Assembly (NCBI GenBank): GCA_017849315.1
Contig: JAFIHQ010000170.1
Span: 1 to 7,212, forward strand
DNA from: Treponema sp.
GTDB taxonomy: Bacteria; Spirochaetota; Spirochaetia; Treponematales; Rectinemataceae
Length of the DNA: 7,212 nucleotides
Direction: 5' to 3'
A program made the position numbers and the translations under genes. The notes under the pieces were generated by a model that saw nothing but the letters and a program-made list of their open reading frames with translations, was not told where the DNA came from and ran no database searches. Each line of letters begins with the position of its first letter. The stretch's first letter is position 1. This document shows, piece after piece, positions 1 to 6,605 of the stretch.

Positions 1-266
1 AGCCGGTGCCAAAGCCAAGGATTGCGAGTAGTGCCGGTCGGACGCCTCCGTTAAAGGCGAAGAGAGCGCGCCCCGTCGCGGGGTGTCGAAGTAAGGTGGT
101 ACCGCGGATCACCGTGATGCGCTTTTTATAGCGTTTGGCGGATGGACTGGCATTGTGGCCTTGTTCATCTCAAGCCAAAAGCAGAAAGCCCCGGGATTCG
201 TCCTTACGCAAGGGTTTTTGTAGCCTTTGCGCTTGGGCGCAATCTTGGGGCTTTTGTATTTCTTGA
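1..266 (+). promoter_or_regulatory. T-box riboswitch leader of thrS (3' part; Stem I cut off by window edge)
   Basis: T-box leaders bind uncharged tRNA and let transcription continue into the synthetase gene. Seen here: a GAGTAGT element at 26-32 like the one often following Stem I; a stem III-like hairpin (CGCCT 43-47 with AGGCG 55-59, GTTA in the loop); a GC hairpin (CCCCG 71-75, CGGGG 79-83); and the T-box itself at 89-107, containing AAGGTGGTACCGCGG. The antiterminator can be drawn completely: GTAAGG (91-96) pairs with CCTTAC (202-207), and GCGGATC (104-110) pairs with GATTCGT (195-201). They flank the 7-base bulge TGGTACC (97-103), whose TGGT would pair with the ACCA end of a tRNA with discriminator A. 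The specifier loop is upstream of the window, so the Thr codon cannot be checked; the Thr assignment rests on the downstream gene. Confidence 0.93.
185..264 (+). terminator. T-box regulated intrinsic terminator
   Basis: This is the competing OFF structure of the leader. AAAGCCCCGGGATT (185-198) pairs over 14 positions, two of them G-U, with AATCTTGGGGCTTT (241-254). The stem continues inward with CGTCC (199-203) against GGGCG (235-239) and CGCAAGG against CCTTTGCG near the loop. A U-rich tail follows (252-264, TTTTGTATTTCTT). The 5' arm takes up the whole 3' strand of the antiterminator (195-207), so the two folds exclude each other, as the T-box mechanism requires. Confidence 0.87.
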
Positions 267-313
267 GGAGTTCCTAATTCTTAAGGATTTCCTAAGGGGA
301 AAGGAGCGGTAGT

Positions 314-2053
314 ATGGCGGAAAACAAGGTGGATGTGTCTTTGGTGCGGCATTCTGCCGCGCACGTTTTGGCCGAGGCGGTTTTGCATCTTTATCCTGGA
401 ACAAAGTTGGGCATTGGCCCTGCGATCGACGATGGTTTTTATTACGATTTTCTTTTCGAGACCCCGATCACGAACAACGATCTTCCTGCAATCGAAAAGG
501 AGATGCGAAGGATTCTTTCCGGCGACCATCCTTTTGTGCGGAAGGAAGTCTCCAGGGAAGAAGCCCGCAAGCTTTTTGCCGACCAACCCTTCAAACTCGA
601 GCTGATCGACGGCCTGGAAGACGGCACTATTTCAATCTATGAACAGGATGGCTTCGTAGACCTCTGCAGAGGACCGCATGTTCCATCTACGCGCCAGATT
701 CGGCCCGACGCCATAAAGCTGCGAAGCGTGGCCGGTGCCTACTGGCGGGGCGACGAAAAGCGGCCCATGTTGACGCGTATTTATGCCTACGCTTTTGCGG
801 ACAAAGAAAGCCTGGAGGCTCACCTCAAAATGTTGGAGGAGGCCGAGCGCCGAGACCATCGTAAACTGGGCAAAGAGCTCGACCTGTTCTCGACTCACGA
901 AGAAGCCGGCCCCGGACTTGTCTACTGGCATCCCAAGGGCGGCAGATTCAGAGTTCAGCTCGAGAACTGGTGGCGGGAAGAGCATTACAAGAACGGGTAT
1001 GAGATTCTCTTTACGCCACATATCGGCAAGAGCTGGCTTTGGGAAACTTCGGGGCACCTTGGCTTTTACAAAGAGAATATGTACTCCTCAATGAAGATCG
1101 ATGAGGACGACTACTATGTAAAGCCGATGAATTGTCCTTTCCATATGATGATTTATAAGAGTTCAACACATTCGTATCGGGACCTTCCGTTGCGCTGGGC
1201 CGAGCTTGGCACCGTCTACCGTTACGAGCGCTCAGGCGTTTTGCACGGGCTCATGCGTGTGCGCGGCTTTACTCAGGACGATGCCCACATCATCTGCACG
1301 CCGGAGCAGATTGAGAGCGAAATAGCCGAGGTGTTGCGGTTTAGTCTTTCCATGTGGAAGACCCTCGGTTTTAGTGAGATAAAGGCGTATTTGGCCACCA
1401 AACCTAAAGATTCCGTTGGAGAGCAATCCCGTTGGGACCAGGCGCTCGAGTCGCTTCGCAAGGCGGTGGAGGGGCAGAATCTGCCTTACGAAATCGACGA
1501 AGGTGGTGGTGCTTTTTACGGCCCGAAGATCGATCTCAAGATCAAAGATGCCATTGGCCGCGAATGGCAGATGACGACGATTCAATTCGACTTTAACGAG
1601 CCTGAGCGTTTCGATTTGGTCTATACCGATAGAGACGGCCAACTCAAACGTCCCTATATGGTGCACCGGGCTTTGCTCGGATCCTTGGAGCGCTTCTTCG
1701 GCGTCTATATCGAGCAGACCGCGGGCGCCTTCCCCGTGTGGCTGTCCCCTGATCAGGTAGCGGTAATTCCCGTTGCACCGTCGTTCTCCGAGTATGCACA
1801 GCATGTCGTGGACGAGCTCAAGAAGCGGAGCATTCGTGCCATGGCGCTTCTTTCAGACGAACGCATGAATGCCAAAATTCGCTACGCACAAAGCCAGAAG
1901 ATTCCGTATATGCTCGTTGTTGGGCAGAAAGAACAGGACGACAAGACCGTTTCTATTCGCTATCGCGATGGCAAACAGGAAAACGCCGTGCCCCTCGCCG
2001 ACTTTACTGCGCATGTGTTGGACAAAATCGCTACAAAAGCGCTCGACCTCTAA
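314..2053 (+). CDS. thrS: Threonyl-tRNA synthetase, short form without TGS domain
   Basis: Class II aminoacyl-tRNA synthetase that charges tRNA-Thr in the cytoplasm, using Thr and ATP, and clears Ser-tRNA-Thr in an editing domain. The protein has 579 residues. It opens directly with the editing domain, with zinc-type motifs HSAAH (H13, H17) and CRGPH (C118, H122). The catalytic core spans about 200-470: zinc ligands C274 (PMNCPF), H325 (QDDAH) and H451 (VHRALLGS); motif 2 around R303 (YRYERSG, then HGLMRVRGFTQDD); and motif 3 at 456-468 (GSLERFF). The anticodon-binding domain follows (about 473-575). Full-length relatives have about 640 residues with an N-terminal TGS domain, which is absent here as in Borrelia and mycoplasma enzymes. 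The start is set by AAGGAG at 301-306, seven bases upstream, just after the T-box terminator, so no TGS domain is hidden upstream. All catalytic and editing residues I could check are intact. Confidence 0.97.
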   Translation: MAENKVDVSLVRHSAAHVLAEAVLHLYPGTKLGIGPAIDDGFYYDFLFETPITNNDLPAIEKEMRRILSGDHPFVRKEVSREEARKLFADQPFKLELIDGLEDGTISIYEQDGFVDLCRGPHVPSTRQIRPDAIKLRSVAGAYWRGDEKRPMLTRIYAYAFADKESLEAHLKMLEEAERRDHRKLGKELDLFSTHEEAGPGLVYWHPKGGRFRVQLENWWREEHYKNGYEILFTPHIGKSWLWETSGHLGFYKENMYSSMKIDEDDYYVKPMNCPFHMMIYKSSTHSYRDLPLRWAELGTVYRYERSGVLHGLMRVRGFTQDDAHIICTPEQIESEIAEVLRFSLSMWKTLGFSEIKAYLATKPKDSVGEQSRWDQALESLRKAVEGQNLPYEIDEGGGAFYGPKIDLKIKDAIGREWQMTTIQFDFNEPERFDLVYTDRDGQLKRPYMVHRALLGSLERFFGVYIEQTAGAFPVWLSPDQVAVIPVAPSFSEYAQHVVDELKKRSIRAMALLSDERMNAKIRYAQSQKIPYMLVVGQKEQDDKTVSIRYRDGKQENAVPLADFTAHVLDKIATKALDL

Positions 2054-2089
2054 GCATTCCTGAGGTACACTGGCAGAGGAGGAATTCGT

Positions 2090-3076
2090 ATGGCGGATCT
2101 GTCTACATGGTTTATGGGTTTTAAACTGCAGAATCCCCTTGTGGTAAGCGCATCCGTTCTAACGGGAACGGCCGATGGCGTAGAGAGGATGGCAGCAGGT
2201 GGAGTTGGCGCCGTAGTTCTCAAATCCTTATTTGAGGAGCAAATACTCGCGCAGATCGGCAAGGAAAAAGAAGGGCTCGACCTGGATGCGTATCCGGATG
2301 CAGAAGCCTTTGTGAATAGGACGGTGTGGGAAAAAGGTACTCAGCAGTATCTTGATCTGGTAAAAGAATCGAAAAAGCGGGCAGGCAATGTGCCCATTTT
2401 TGCAAGCATCAACTGTGTAGGACCGGGGAACTGGGCTTCGTTCGCTTCGCGTATCGAGGCTGCCGGAGCGGATGCGCTCGAGCTCAATATTGGCTATGTT
2501 CCCTATTCCACTGCACTCAGTTCTAAGAATATTGAAGAGCGGGTGCTTTCGACCGTGAGGGAAGTGCGCGCTGCCACGAAGTTGCCCATTGAAGTTAAAC
2601 TTGGACAGAACTATTCGAGCCTGCCCAACCTCGCCGAGGCGATAAGGGATCAAGGCGCCAATGCCCTTGTGCTCTTCAACAGATTCTTCCGTTACGATTT
2701 CGACCTCAAAAAGATGAAACTCATAGGGGCACAGCCTATAAGCACGCCCGACGAATACCACGAGAGTCTGCGCTGGGTGAGCCTTTTATACCAGCGTGCA
2801 GGCATCGAGCTTGCAGGCGCAACCGGTATTCACGACGCCAAGACAGTGCTCAAATTTGTTTTGGCAGGTGCCGGCACGGTGCAGCTCTGCTCGGTTATAC
2901 TTAAAAACGGCATCCAGGTTGTTCCTCAGATTCTCTCTGATCTCTCTATTCTTGTTGAAGAGCAGGGGGAGAGTGCGTTGGAGAATCTGCGCGGTAGGAT
3001 GTCGGCTCAAAGTTCCAAGAACCCCCAGGAGTATTTGAGATTGCAGTATATTAAAGCCCTAAACGGGGGCAATTAG
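2090..3076 (+). CDS. Dihydroorotate dehydrogenase-like FMN protein (PRK07565-type)
   Basis: A 328-residue TIM-barrel flavoprotein of the class 1 dihydroorotate dehydrogenase superfamily, closest as I recognise it to the 'dihydroorotate dehydrogenase-like' group. Seen motifs: KSLFEEQI (45-52, Lys near FMN), SINCVGPG (106-113), ELN (131-133), EVKLG (168-172), VLFNRFF (194-200), STPDEY (218-223), ATGIHD (244-249) and the phosphate-binding stretch GAGTVQLCSVILKNG (260-274). In true class 1 enzymes the ELN is followed by SCPN, with the Cys as catalytic base. Here it reads ELNIGYVPYS, with Tyr136 in that place, so dihydroorotate oxidation is doubtful and the substrate is unknown. A perfect AGGAGG (2077-2082) lies seven bases before the ATG. 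The gene is 36 bases behind thrS, with no convincing promoter or terminator between, so it probably shares the T-box control. I withhold the name pyrD. Confidence 0.88.
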   Translation: MADLSTWFMGFKLQNPLVVSASVLTGTADGVERMAAGGVGAVVLKSLFEEQILAQIGKEKEGLDLDAYPDAEAFVNRTVWEKGTQQYLDLVKESKKRAGNVPIFASINCVGPGNWASFASRIEAAGADALELNIGYVPYSTALSSKNIEERVLSTVREVRAATKLPIEVKLGQNYSSLPNLAEAIRDQGANALVLFNRFFRYDFDLKKMKLIGAQPISTPDEYHESLRWVSLLYQRAGIELAGATGIHDAKTVLKFVLAGAGTVQLCSVILKNGIQVVPQILSDLSILVEEQGESALENLRGRMSAQSSKNPQEYLRLQYIKALNGGN

Positions 3077-3107
3077 GCAAAGCCGTAGGCATTATTGGCA
3101 AAGAGCT

Positions 3108-3629
3108 ATGAGCAAAGGCAGCTTTCTTGACCTCAGTCCGAAGACAATCCTCTTGATTGCTGCCTTGTGTGCATTCTGCTCAGTATTCTCGACGTTTGAT
3201 ACATCGGAACAATACCGAGCCTGGAAGACGGCCAAAACCTGGACGGAAGAACAGAAGGCAGTGGCGCCCGCGCTTGATGCAGACTCAATGGCCAAAAACG
3301 TTCTTGTGTGTCTGTTGCTAAACACTGCAATAATTGTTGCTTCTTTTCTTTGTCTGCTTGTTTCTGTTATAGCTATTGCAACCGACAGCGCTGCGTTATT
3401 GAAAGGGGCGTCGTTCACCGTTATGACCGCGCTCTTTCTGGGTATCGTGTACTCAGTCAGCATGTTGCTCTATCAGTACAGAGTTGGGCCACGCTTGACT
3501 CTTAAAGGTCCCATATTCGATTACGACCTACGGATGCAGATTCCGGTAATCATTGCCGTTGCAGCATATCCCCTCTTATCGATTTTCTGGCTCGTGGTGC
3601 AGCGAGACTCGCAGGCGTATAAGTCCTAA
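3108..3629 (+). CDS. Hypothetical four-helix membrane protein
   Basis: I do not recognise a family for this 173-residue protein. Four hydrophobic segments suggest an integral inner-membrane protein: about 12-29, 64-91, 101-123 and 145-164. A polar stretch (30-62, rich in Lys, Glu, Thr, Trp) separates the first two, and a basic, aromatic stretch (123-144, with YQYRVGPRL) separates the last two. There is no signal-peptidase site or Cys lipobox. The gene starts 31 bases after the dehydrogenase-like gene on the same strand, so it is likely the last gene of the thrS operon. The ribosome site is poor: AAGAG at 3101-3105 is only two bases from the ATG, which hints at low expression or coupling. Its TAA is 17 bases from the stop of the converging minus-strand gene, with no clear terminator between. 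Confidence 0.75.
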   Translation: MSKGSFLDLSPKTILLIAALCAFCSVFSTFDTSEQYRAWKTAKTWTEEQKAVAPALDADSMAKNVLVCLLLNTAIIVASFLCLLVSVIAIATDSAALLKGASFTVMTALFLGIVYSVSMLLYQYRVGPRLTLKGPIFDYDLRMQIPVIIAVAAYPLLSIFWLVVQRDSQAYKS

Positions 3630-3646
3630 ACACGCGCCCAGTAGAA

Positions 3647-4225
3647 TCAGTAGGTGACTGGTACAAGGTATTGAAACACAAGGCCTACCACAAACAGTAG
3701 GATTCCTGCCAGAACTAGGCTCCCGACAGGCCCCGCGTGTGCTTTTTTGGCTCGGGACTCTTGGTCAGGCACCTTGACGTCGCGCAGGTCTTGATTAGGA
3801 ATCTCACCGAGTGTCTCGTCGTAGGGATCGCTGGTCCCCATCATCCTTCGCCTCAGTTCAAGTTCTGCTTGGGCAAGCCTCTCATATTCTGGGCTTTGTG
3901 GACTCATACCGTCTGGTGGAATGGGGTAGGGTGCGGCAGGTGGAGCTCCGACCCCTTGGGTTCGCTCCGCCCATGACTCGGGTGGCTTCTCTTGCCCCCG
4001 GTTTCTGTGTGAAAAAAAACGCACGCCGTCGTTTTTGAGATGCATCACCCATCCAGTGGCCAAGAACACAAGGCCGATCAGCATGGATACGTTACCGAAA
4101 GCCATGGTAAAAGGATAAGTGCTCTGAATTGAACTATAGAAAGCCGTCAGGCCATCCCCGAGAACGAAAAGAACCAGGGCAAGGGGTACTCGAGCCATAA
4201 AGGAGCCCGTTTTCTTACCATACAT
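3647..4225 (-). CDS. Hypothetical membrane protein with Pro-rich polar linker
   Basis: A 192-residue protein of unrecognised family. Two hydrophobic segments lie near the N-terminus (about 10-30 and 40-62). A long polar stretch follows (about 63-168), first rich in Pro and Ala (PPAAPYPIPP), then charged (EYERLAQAELELRRRM and a Lys/Asp-rich part). A last hydrophobic segment (about 170-190) ends three residues before the stop. The frame stays open upstream to an ATG at 4417, giving 256 residues, but I chose the ATG at 4225. It has GGAG five bases upstream (plus-strand 4231-4234) and a promoter-like pair just before that, while the extra 64 residues would cover the divergent control region and look like translated intergenic DNA. 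It ends at TGA and converges on the upstream operon. Confidence 0.68.
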   Translation of the reverse strand: MYGKKTGSFMARVPLALVLFVLGDGLTAFYSSIQSTYPFTMAFGNVSMLIGLVFLATGWVMHLKNDGVRFFSHRNRGQEKPPESWAERTQGVGAPPAAPYPIPPDGMSPQSPEYERLAQAELELRRRMMGTSDPYDETLGEIPNQDLRDVKVPDQESRAKKAHAGPVGSLVLAGILLFVVGLVFQYLVPVTY

Positions 4226-4243
4226 AAAAACTCCAGAAATCAA

Positions 4244-4271
4244 AGTATATCCACCAATATCGAAATTCCAA
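4244..4271 (-). promoter_or_regulatory. Putative promoter of the minus-strand membrane protein gene
   Basis: On the minus strand, TTGGAA (plus-strand 4266-4271) and TATACT (plus-strand 4244-4249) are separated by 16 bases and match the sigma-70 consensus at 4/6 and 5/6. Transcription would begin just before the GGAG ribosome site, giving a very short leader for the ATG at 4225. This favours the shorter version of the protein. Confidence 0.45.
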
Positions 4272-4313
4272 TAGACAATATAGTGATTTTTTCTCACTGG
4301 GTACTGCCTAGAT

Positions 4314-4326
4314 ACCGATAATCGGT
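4314..4326. promoter_or_regulatory. Palindrome just upstream of the oppA -35 box (operator candidate)
   Basis: ACCGAT-A-ATCGGT is a perfect inverted repeat with 6-base arms, ending one base before the -35 hexamer at 4328. It shares CGATAAT with a second palindrome at 4379-4394. The position suits an activator or repressor site; the regulator is unknown. Confidence 0.4.
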
Positions 4327-4327
4327 G

Positions 4328-4357
4328 TTGACTGGACCGGAAAAAGATACCTACTAT
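4328..4357 (+). promoter_or_regulatory. Putative sigma-70-type promoter of oppA
   Basis: TTGACT (4328-4333; 5/6 match) and TACTAT (4352-4357; 4/6 match) are 18 bases apart. Predicted transcription start is about 4364, leaving a leader of about 90 bases before the ATG at 4454. No better pair is visible upstream of the gene. Confidence 0.55.
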
Positions 4358-4378
4358 TACAGAAAGCCCGGGTGCGTT

Positions 4379-4394
4379 TATCGATAATTCGATA
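4379..4394. promoter_or_regulatory. Second palindrome, in the early oppA leader (operator or hairpin candidate)
   Basis: TATCGA-TAAT-TCGATA has perfect 6-base arms and lies shortly after the predicted transcription start. Its core CGATAAT repeats that of 4314-4326, 66 bases upstream. It could be a second operator or a small RNA hairpin. Confidence 0.38.
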
Positions 4395-4411
4395 GTACGA
4401 CCAAATTGCGA

Positions 4412-4429
4412 ATCCATTGGGGAATGGAT
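4412..4429 (+). other. Leader hairpin upstream of the oppA ribosome site
   Basis: ATCCATT (4412-4418) and AATGGAT (4423-4429) form a perfect 7-bp stem closed by GGGG. It ends 13 bases before the ribosome site GGGAGG (4443-4448). It does not cover that site; it may stabilise the message, or the GGGG loop could be a regulatory contact. Function is inferred only. Confidence 0.4.
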
Positions 4430-4453
4430 ATCAAACCAACATGGGAGGCAGAA

Positions 4454-6427
4454 ATGCTCAGGAAAGTGGTTATAGCAGTAGCTGTCTTGGCAACTGTGTT
4501 TGCCAGCGCTTCATTCGCAGCTACACCAAAATCGAAGGACTACGTATATGTCTTTACGACCGATATACGGACCTTCAATTATCTGAACGACCAGCGTCAG
4601 ACAAACAGCATGCACCTGACAAACTTCATTGACGCTCTGGTGGAGCACGACAAATATGGTATTATTCGGCCATGCCTTGCAGAAAGCTGGTCTGCAAATG
4701 CGGATTTCACGGTTTGAACCTTCAACATTCGCAAGGGCGTCAAATGGATGACCGGAGACCTCGAGCCCTATGCAGAAGTAAAGGCTCAAGACTGGGTGGA
4801 TTCTCTCCATTATATGCTCGATAACAAGAGCACGCTTAACTACCTTGTTCGCGGATTTGTCAAGAATGCCGACGAATATGCTTCCGGCAAAATCACCGAT
4901 TTCAACCAGGTCGGCGTAAAGGCCAAGAGCGATTACGTGCTTGAATATACCTTGGAGAAGCCAACTCCATATTTCGACACAATGCTCACTTATACCGCCT
5001 ACTGGCCCGTGAACGGCGAATTCCTGAAGTCCAAAGGCAAGGACTTTGGCAAGGTAGACAAGAACGGTATCCTTTACAATGGTGCCTATGTGCTTTCCAA
5101 CTACACCTCCAAGTCTGTTATCGAATATGACACCAATCCCGCCTATTGGGACAAGCAGCATGTCTATATTCAGCATGTCAAATTGGTCTACTTCGATGGC
5201 AAGGATCCGGATTCACTCTTCAATAACTTTGATGCGGGCGTCTACGTAGCCGCTCCTGTATATACGGACAACGAAGCCCTGTTCGCTCGTGCTCAGAGTA
5301 AGTATAAAGACTACCTCTTCAGATCTCGTCAGGATGCGACAACTTTTGTTTACGCCTTTAATTACGACCGTAACGCTTTTGCTTCTCCTGCCGATCCTAC
5401 CAAGGGCAAGACGCCGAAGAACGATGCTCAGATTGCCGATACTAAGAAGGCGGTACTTAACCGCAACTTCAGAAAGGCAATCTTCTTTGGAATCGATAGG
5501 CCAACTATTCTGGCTCAGCGCAACGGTGCAATCAATAAGCTTGCGGCAATCCGCAATACCTATACCGCGCCCGAACTTTCAGCCGATAAGGCAGGCAAAG
5601 ATTATACAAAGTACGTCGAGGACGCTCTCAAAGCCAGGAACCCGGCCGACTTCCCTGCTTCCTTCAAGGTCGACGACGCGCAGGATCCGTACTACAACCC
5701 AACGAAGGCTAAGGCATATATGGCTAAAGCCAAGGCCGAACTCACCGCGCAAGGTGTCAAGTTCCCCGTTCAGCTCGACATTGCTACCGATGTCAGCTAC
5801 ACCAAGGGGCTCAAGATGGATCAGTCCCTCAAAGCTGGACTTGAAAGCCTCTTTGGAACCAACACCATTAGAGTGAATGTAGTGGAGATGGACGAGGACA
5901 ACTACAATGCGTCAACCTACTTCGCGGAGACTGGCTCCCAGACCAACTACGATATTGGCAACACTACCGGATGGGGCCCCGACTATGGAGATCCGTACAC
6001 CTTCTTGCAGACACTCGAACCCGTGGTTGGCGCATTGCTTACCCCAATCGGGCTCGATCCTGTCGACTCCGGTTCTGACAAAGCAGCTGCAACCGCCATT
6101 GGACTGTACGATTATGCCAAAAAGGTAGAGGCTGCCAATGAGGAGTACAAGGACACGAATAAGCGTTTTAAGATGTTTGCCGAAGCTGAAGCCCAGATCC
6201 TTGACGATGCAATCATCCTGCCCTACATGTCCTTTGGCGGTGCTTTTGCAGTTACCCGCGAGGTCCCGTACTCTCGAGCTCGTGCGGCCTATGGTACTGA
6301 CGAAGACAAATACAAGGGCGTTATTATTGGTGACAAGGTTGTGAGCCTTGCAGAGCGCGATAAGGCGCGTGTGCAGTGGGAAAAGGAACGTGCGACCGAA
6401 TATAAGAAGCTCAATGCCAAAAGATAA
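4454..6427 (+). CDS. oppA: Oligopeptide ABC transporter substrate-binding protein, interrupted by in-frame TGA at codon 88
   Basis: Periplasmic binding protein of the SBP_bac_5 (peptide/nickel) family, resembling streptococcal AmiA/AliA. The frame holds 657 positions, close to AmiA's length of about 660. Start: GGGAGG at 4443-4448, five bases from the ATG. Residues 1-22 form a signal peptide with an AxA-like cut after SFA and no lipobox Cys. Family motifs lie on both sides of the stop: GIIRPCLAESW before it; FNIRKGVKW directly after it, then EPYAEVKAQDW, YNGAYVLSNY (209-217), FRKAIFFGIDR (about 339-349) and GWGPDYGDP (506-514). TGA at 4715-4717 (codon 88) falls where relatives have Tyr or Trp, and TGG is one base away. 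As written, translation would give an 87-residue exported stub; a restart at the ATG at 4748 would lack the signal peptide. So this is a recent pseudogene, a suppressed nonsense allele or a base error. It normally works with the permease gene downstream. Confidence 0.9.
4715..4717 (+). other. In-frame TGA (codon 88) in oppA
   Basis: The codons read GTT TGA ACC TTC AAC ATT CGC, and the family pattern resumes in the same frame with no insertion or deletion. Every Trp in the other genes of the window is TGG, so a general reading of UGA as Trp is unlikely. No other in-frame stop interrupts the gene. Confidence 0.93.
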
Positions 6428-6473
6428 CTGAAGCCTGGTATGCCAAATCTTATGTCGTAATCGAGAATCTATA

Positions 6474-6500
6474 CGGGCTGCCCTTCGGGGCAGCCCGCTT
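6474..6500 (+). terminator. UUCG-capped hairpin after oppA (attenuating terminator or message-stabilising stem)
   Basis: CGGGCTGCCC (6474-6483) pairs perfectly with GGGCAGCCCG (6488-6497) around a TTCG loop closed by C-G, the very stable tetraloop. The tail CTTGTATGAGTTT is only mildly T-rich, so termination is probably partial. Such stems between binding-protein and permease genes typically keep binding-protein mRNA in excess. Confidence 0.7.
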
Positions 6501-6570
6501 GTATGAGTTTGCTCAGTATTGCATATTTATACTTACATTGCTGTCCTTTGCGGTTCTTTCAGGTTCCTTG

Positions 6571-6599
6571 TTGCCGGAATCATGAAAAGCCGATATAAT
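6571..6599 (+). promoter_or_regulatory. Putative promoter of the permease gene
   Basis: TTGCCG (6571-6576; 4/6 match) and a perfect TATAAT (6594-6599) are exactly 17 bases apart. The predicted start at about 6606 leaves a leader of about 145 bases. This would let the permease be transcribed independently of oppA. Confidence 0.62.
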
Positions 6600-6605
6600 C
6601 GACGT

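Noticed and set aside
1232..1804. 190-codon minus-strand frame opposite thrS
   Set aside because: It lies opposite the catalytic core of ThrS and is a codon-bias shadow.
2043..2071. Promoter-like TCGACC-17-TACACT before the dehydrogenase-like gene
   Set aside because: Both boxes match at only 4/6, and the start would fall inside the ribosome site, so read-through from thrS is more likely.
3627..3660. Possible shared terminator between the convergent genes
   Set aside because: No stem with a T-run can be drawn in the short gap on either strand.
4226..4417. 64-residue N-terminal extension of the minus-strand membrane protein
   Set aside because: It would translate through the divergent promoter region and both operator-like sites, and its ATG has no better ribosome site than the GGAG-preceded ATG at 4225.
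4715..4745. Selenocysteine reading of the oppA TGA
   Set aside because: Only a weak 4-bp CCTT/AAGG pairing lies downstream, with no SECIS-like loop at the right distance, and the family has Tyr or Trp there, not a redox residue.
4511..5176. Long minus-strand frame opposite oppA
   Set aside because: It is antisense to clear SBP_bac_5 motifs, has no credible start signals and no recognisable protein pattern.
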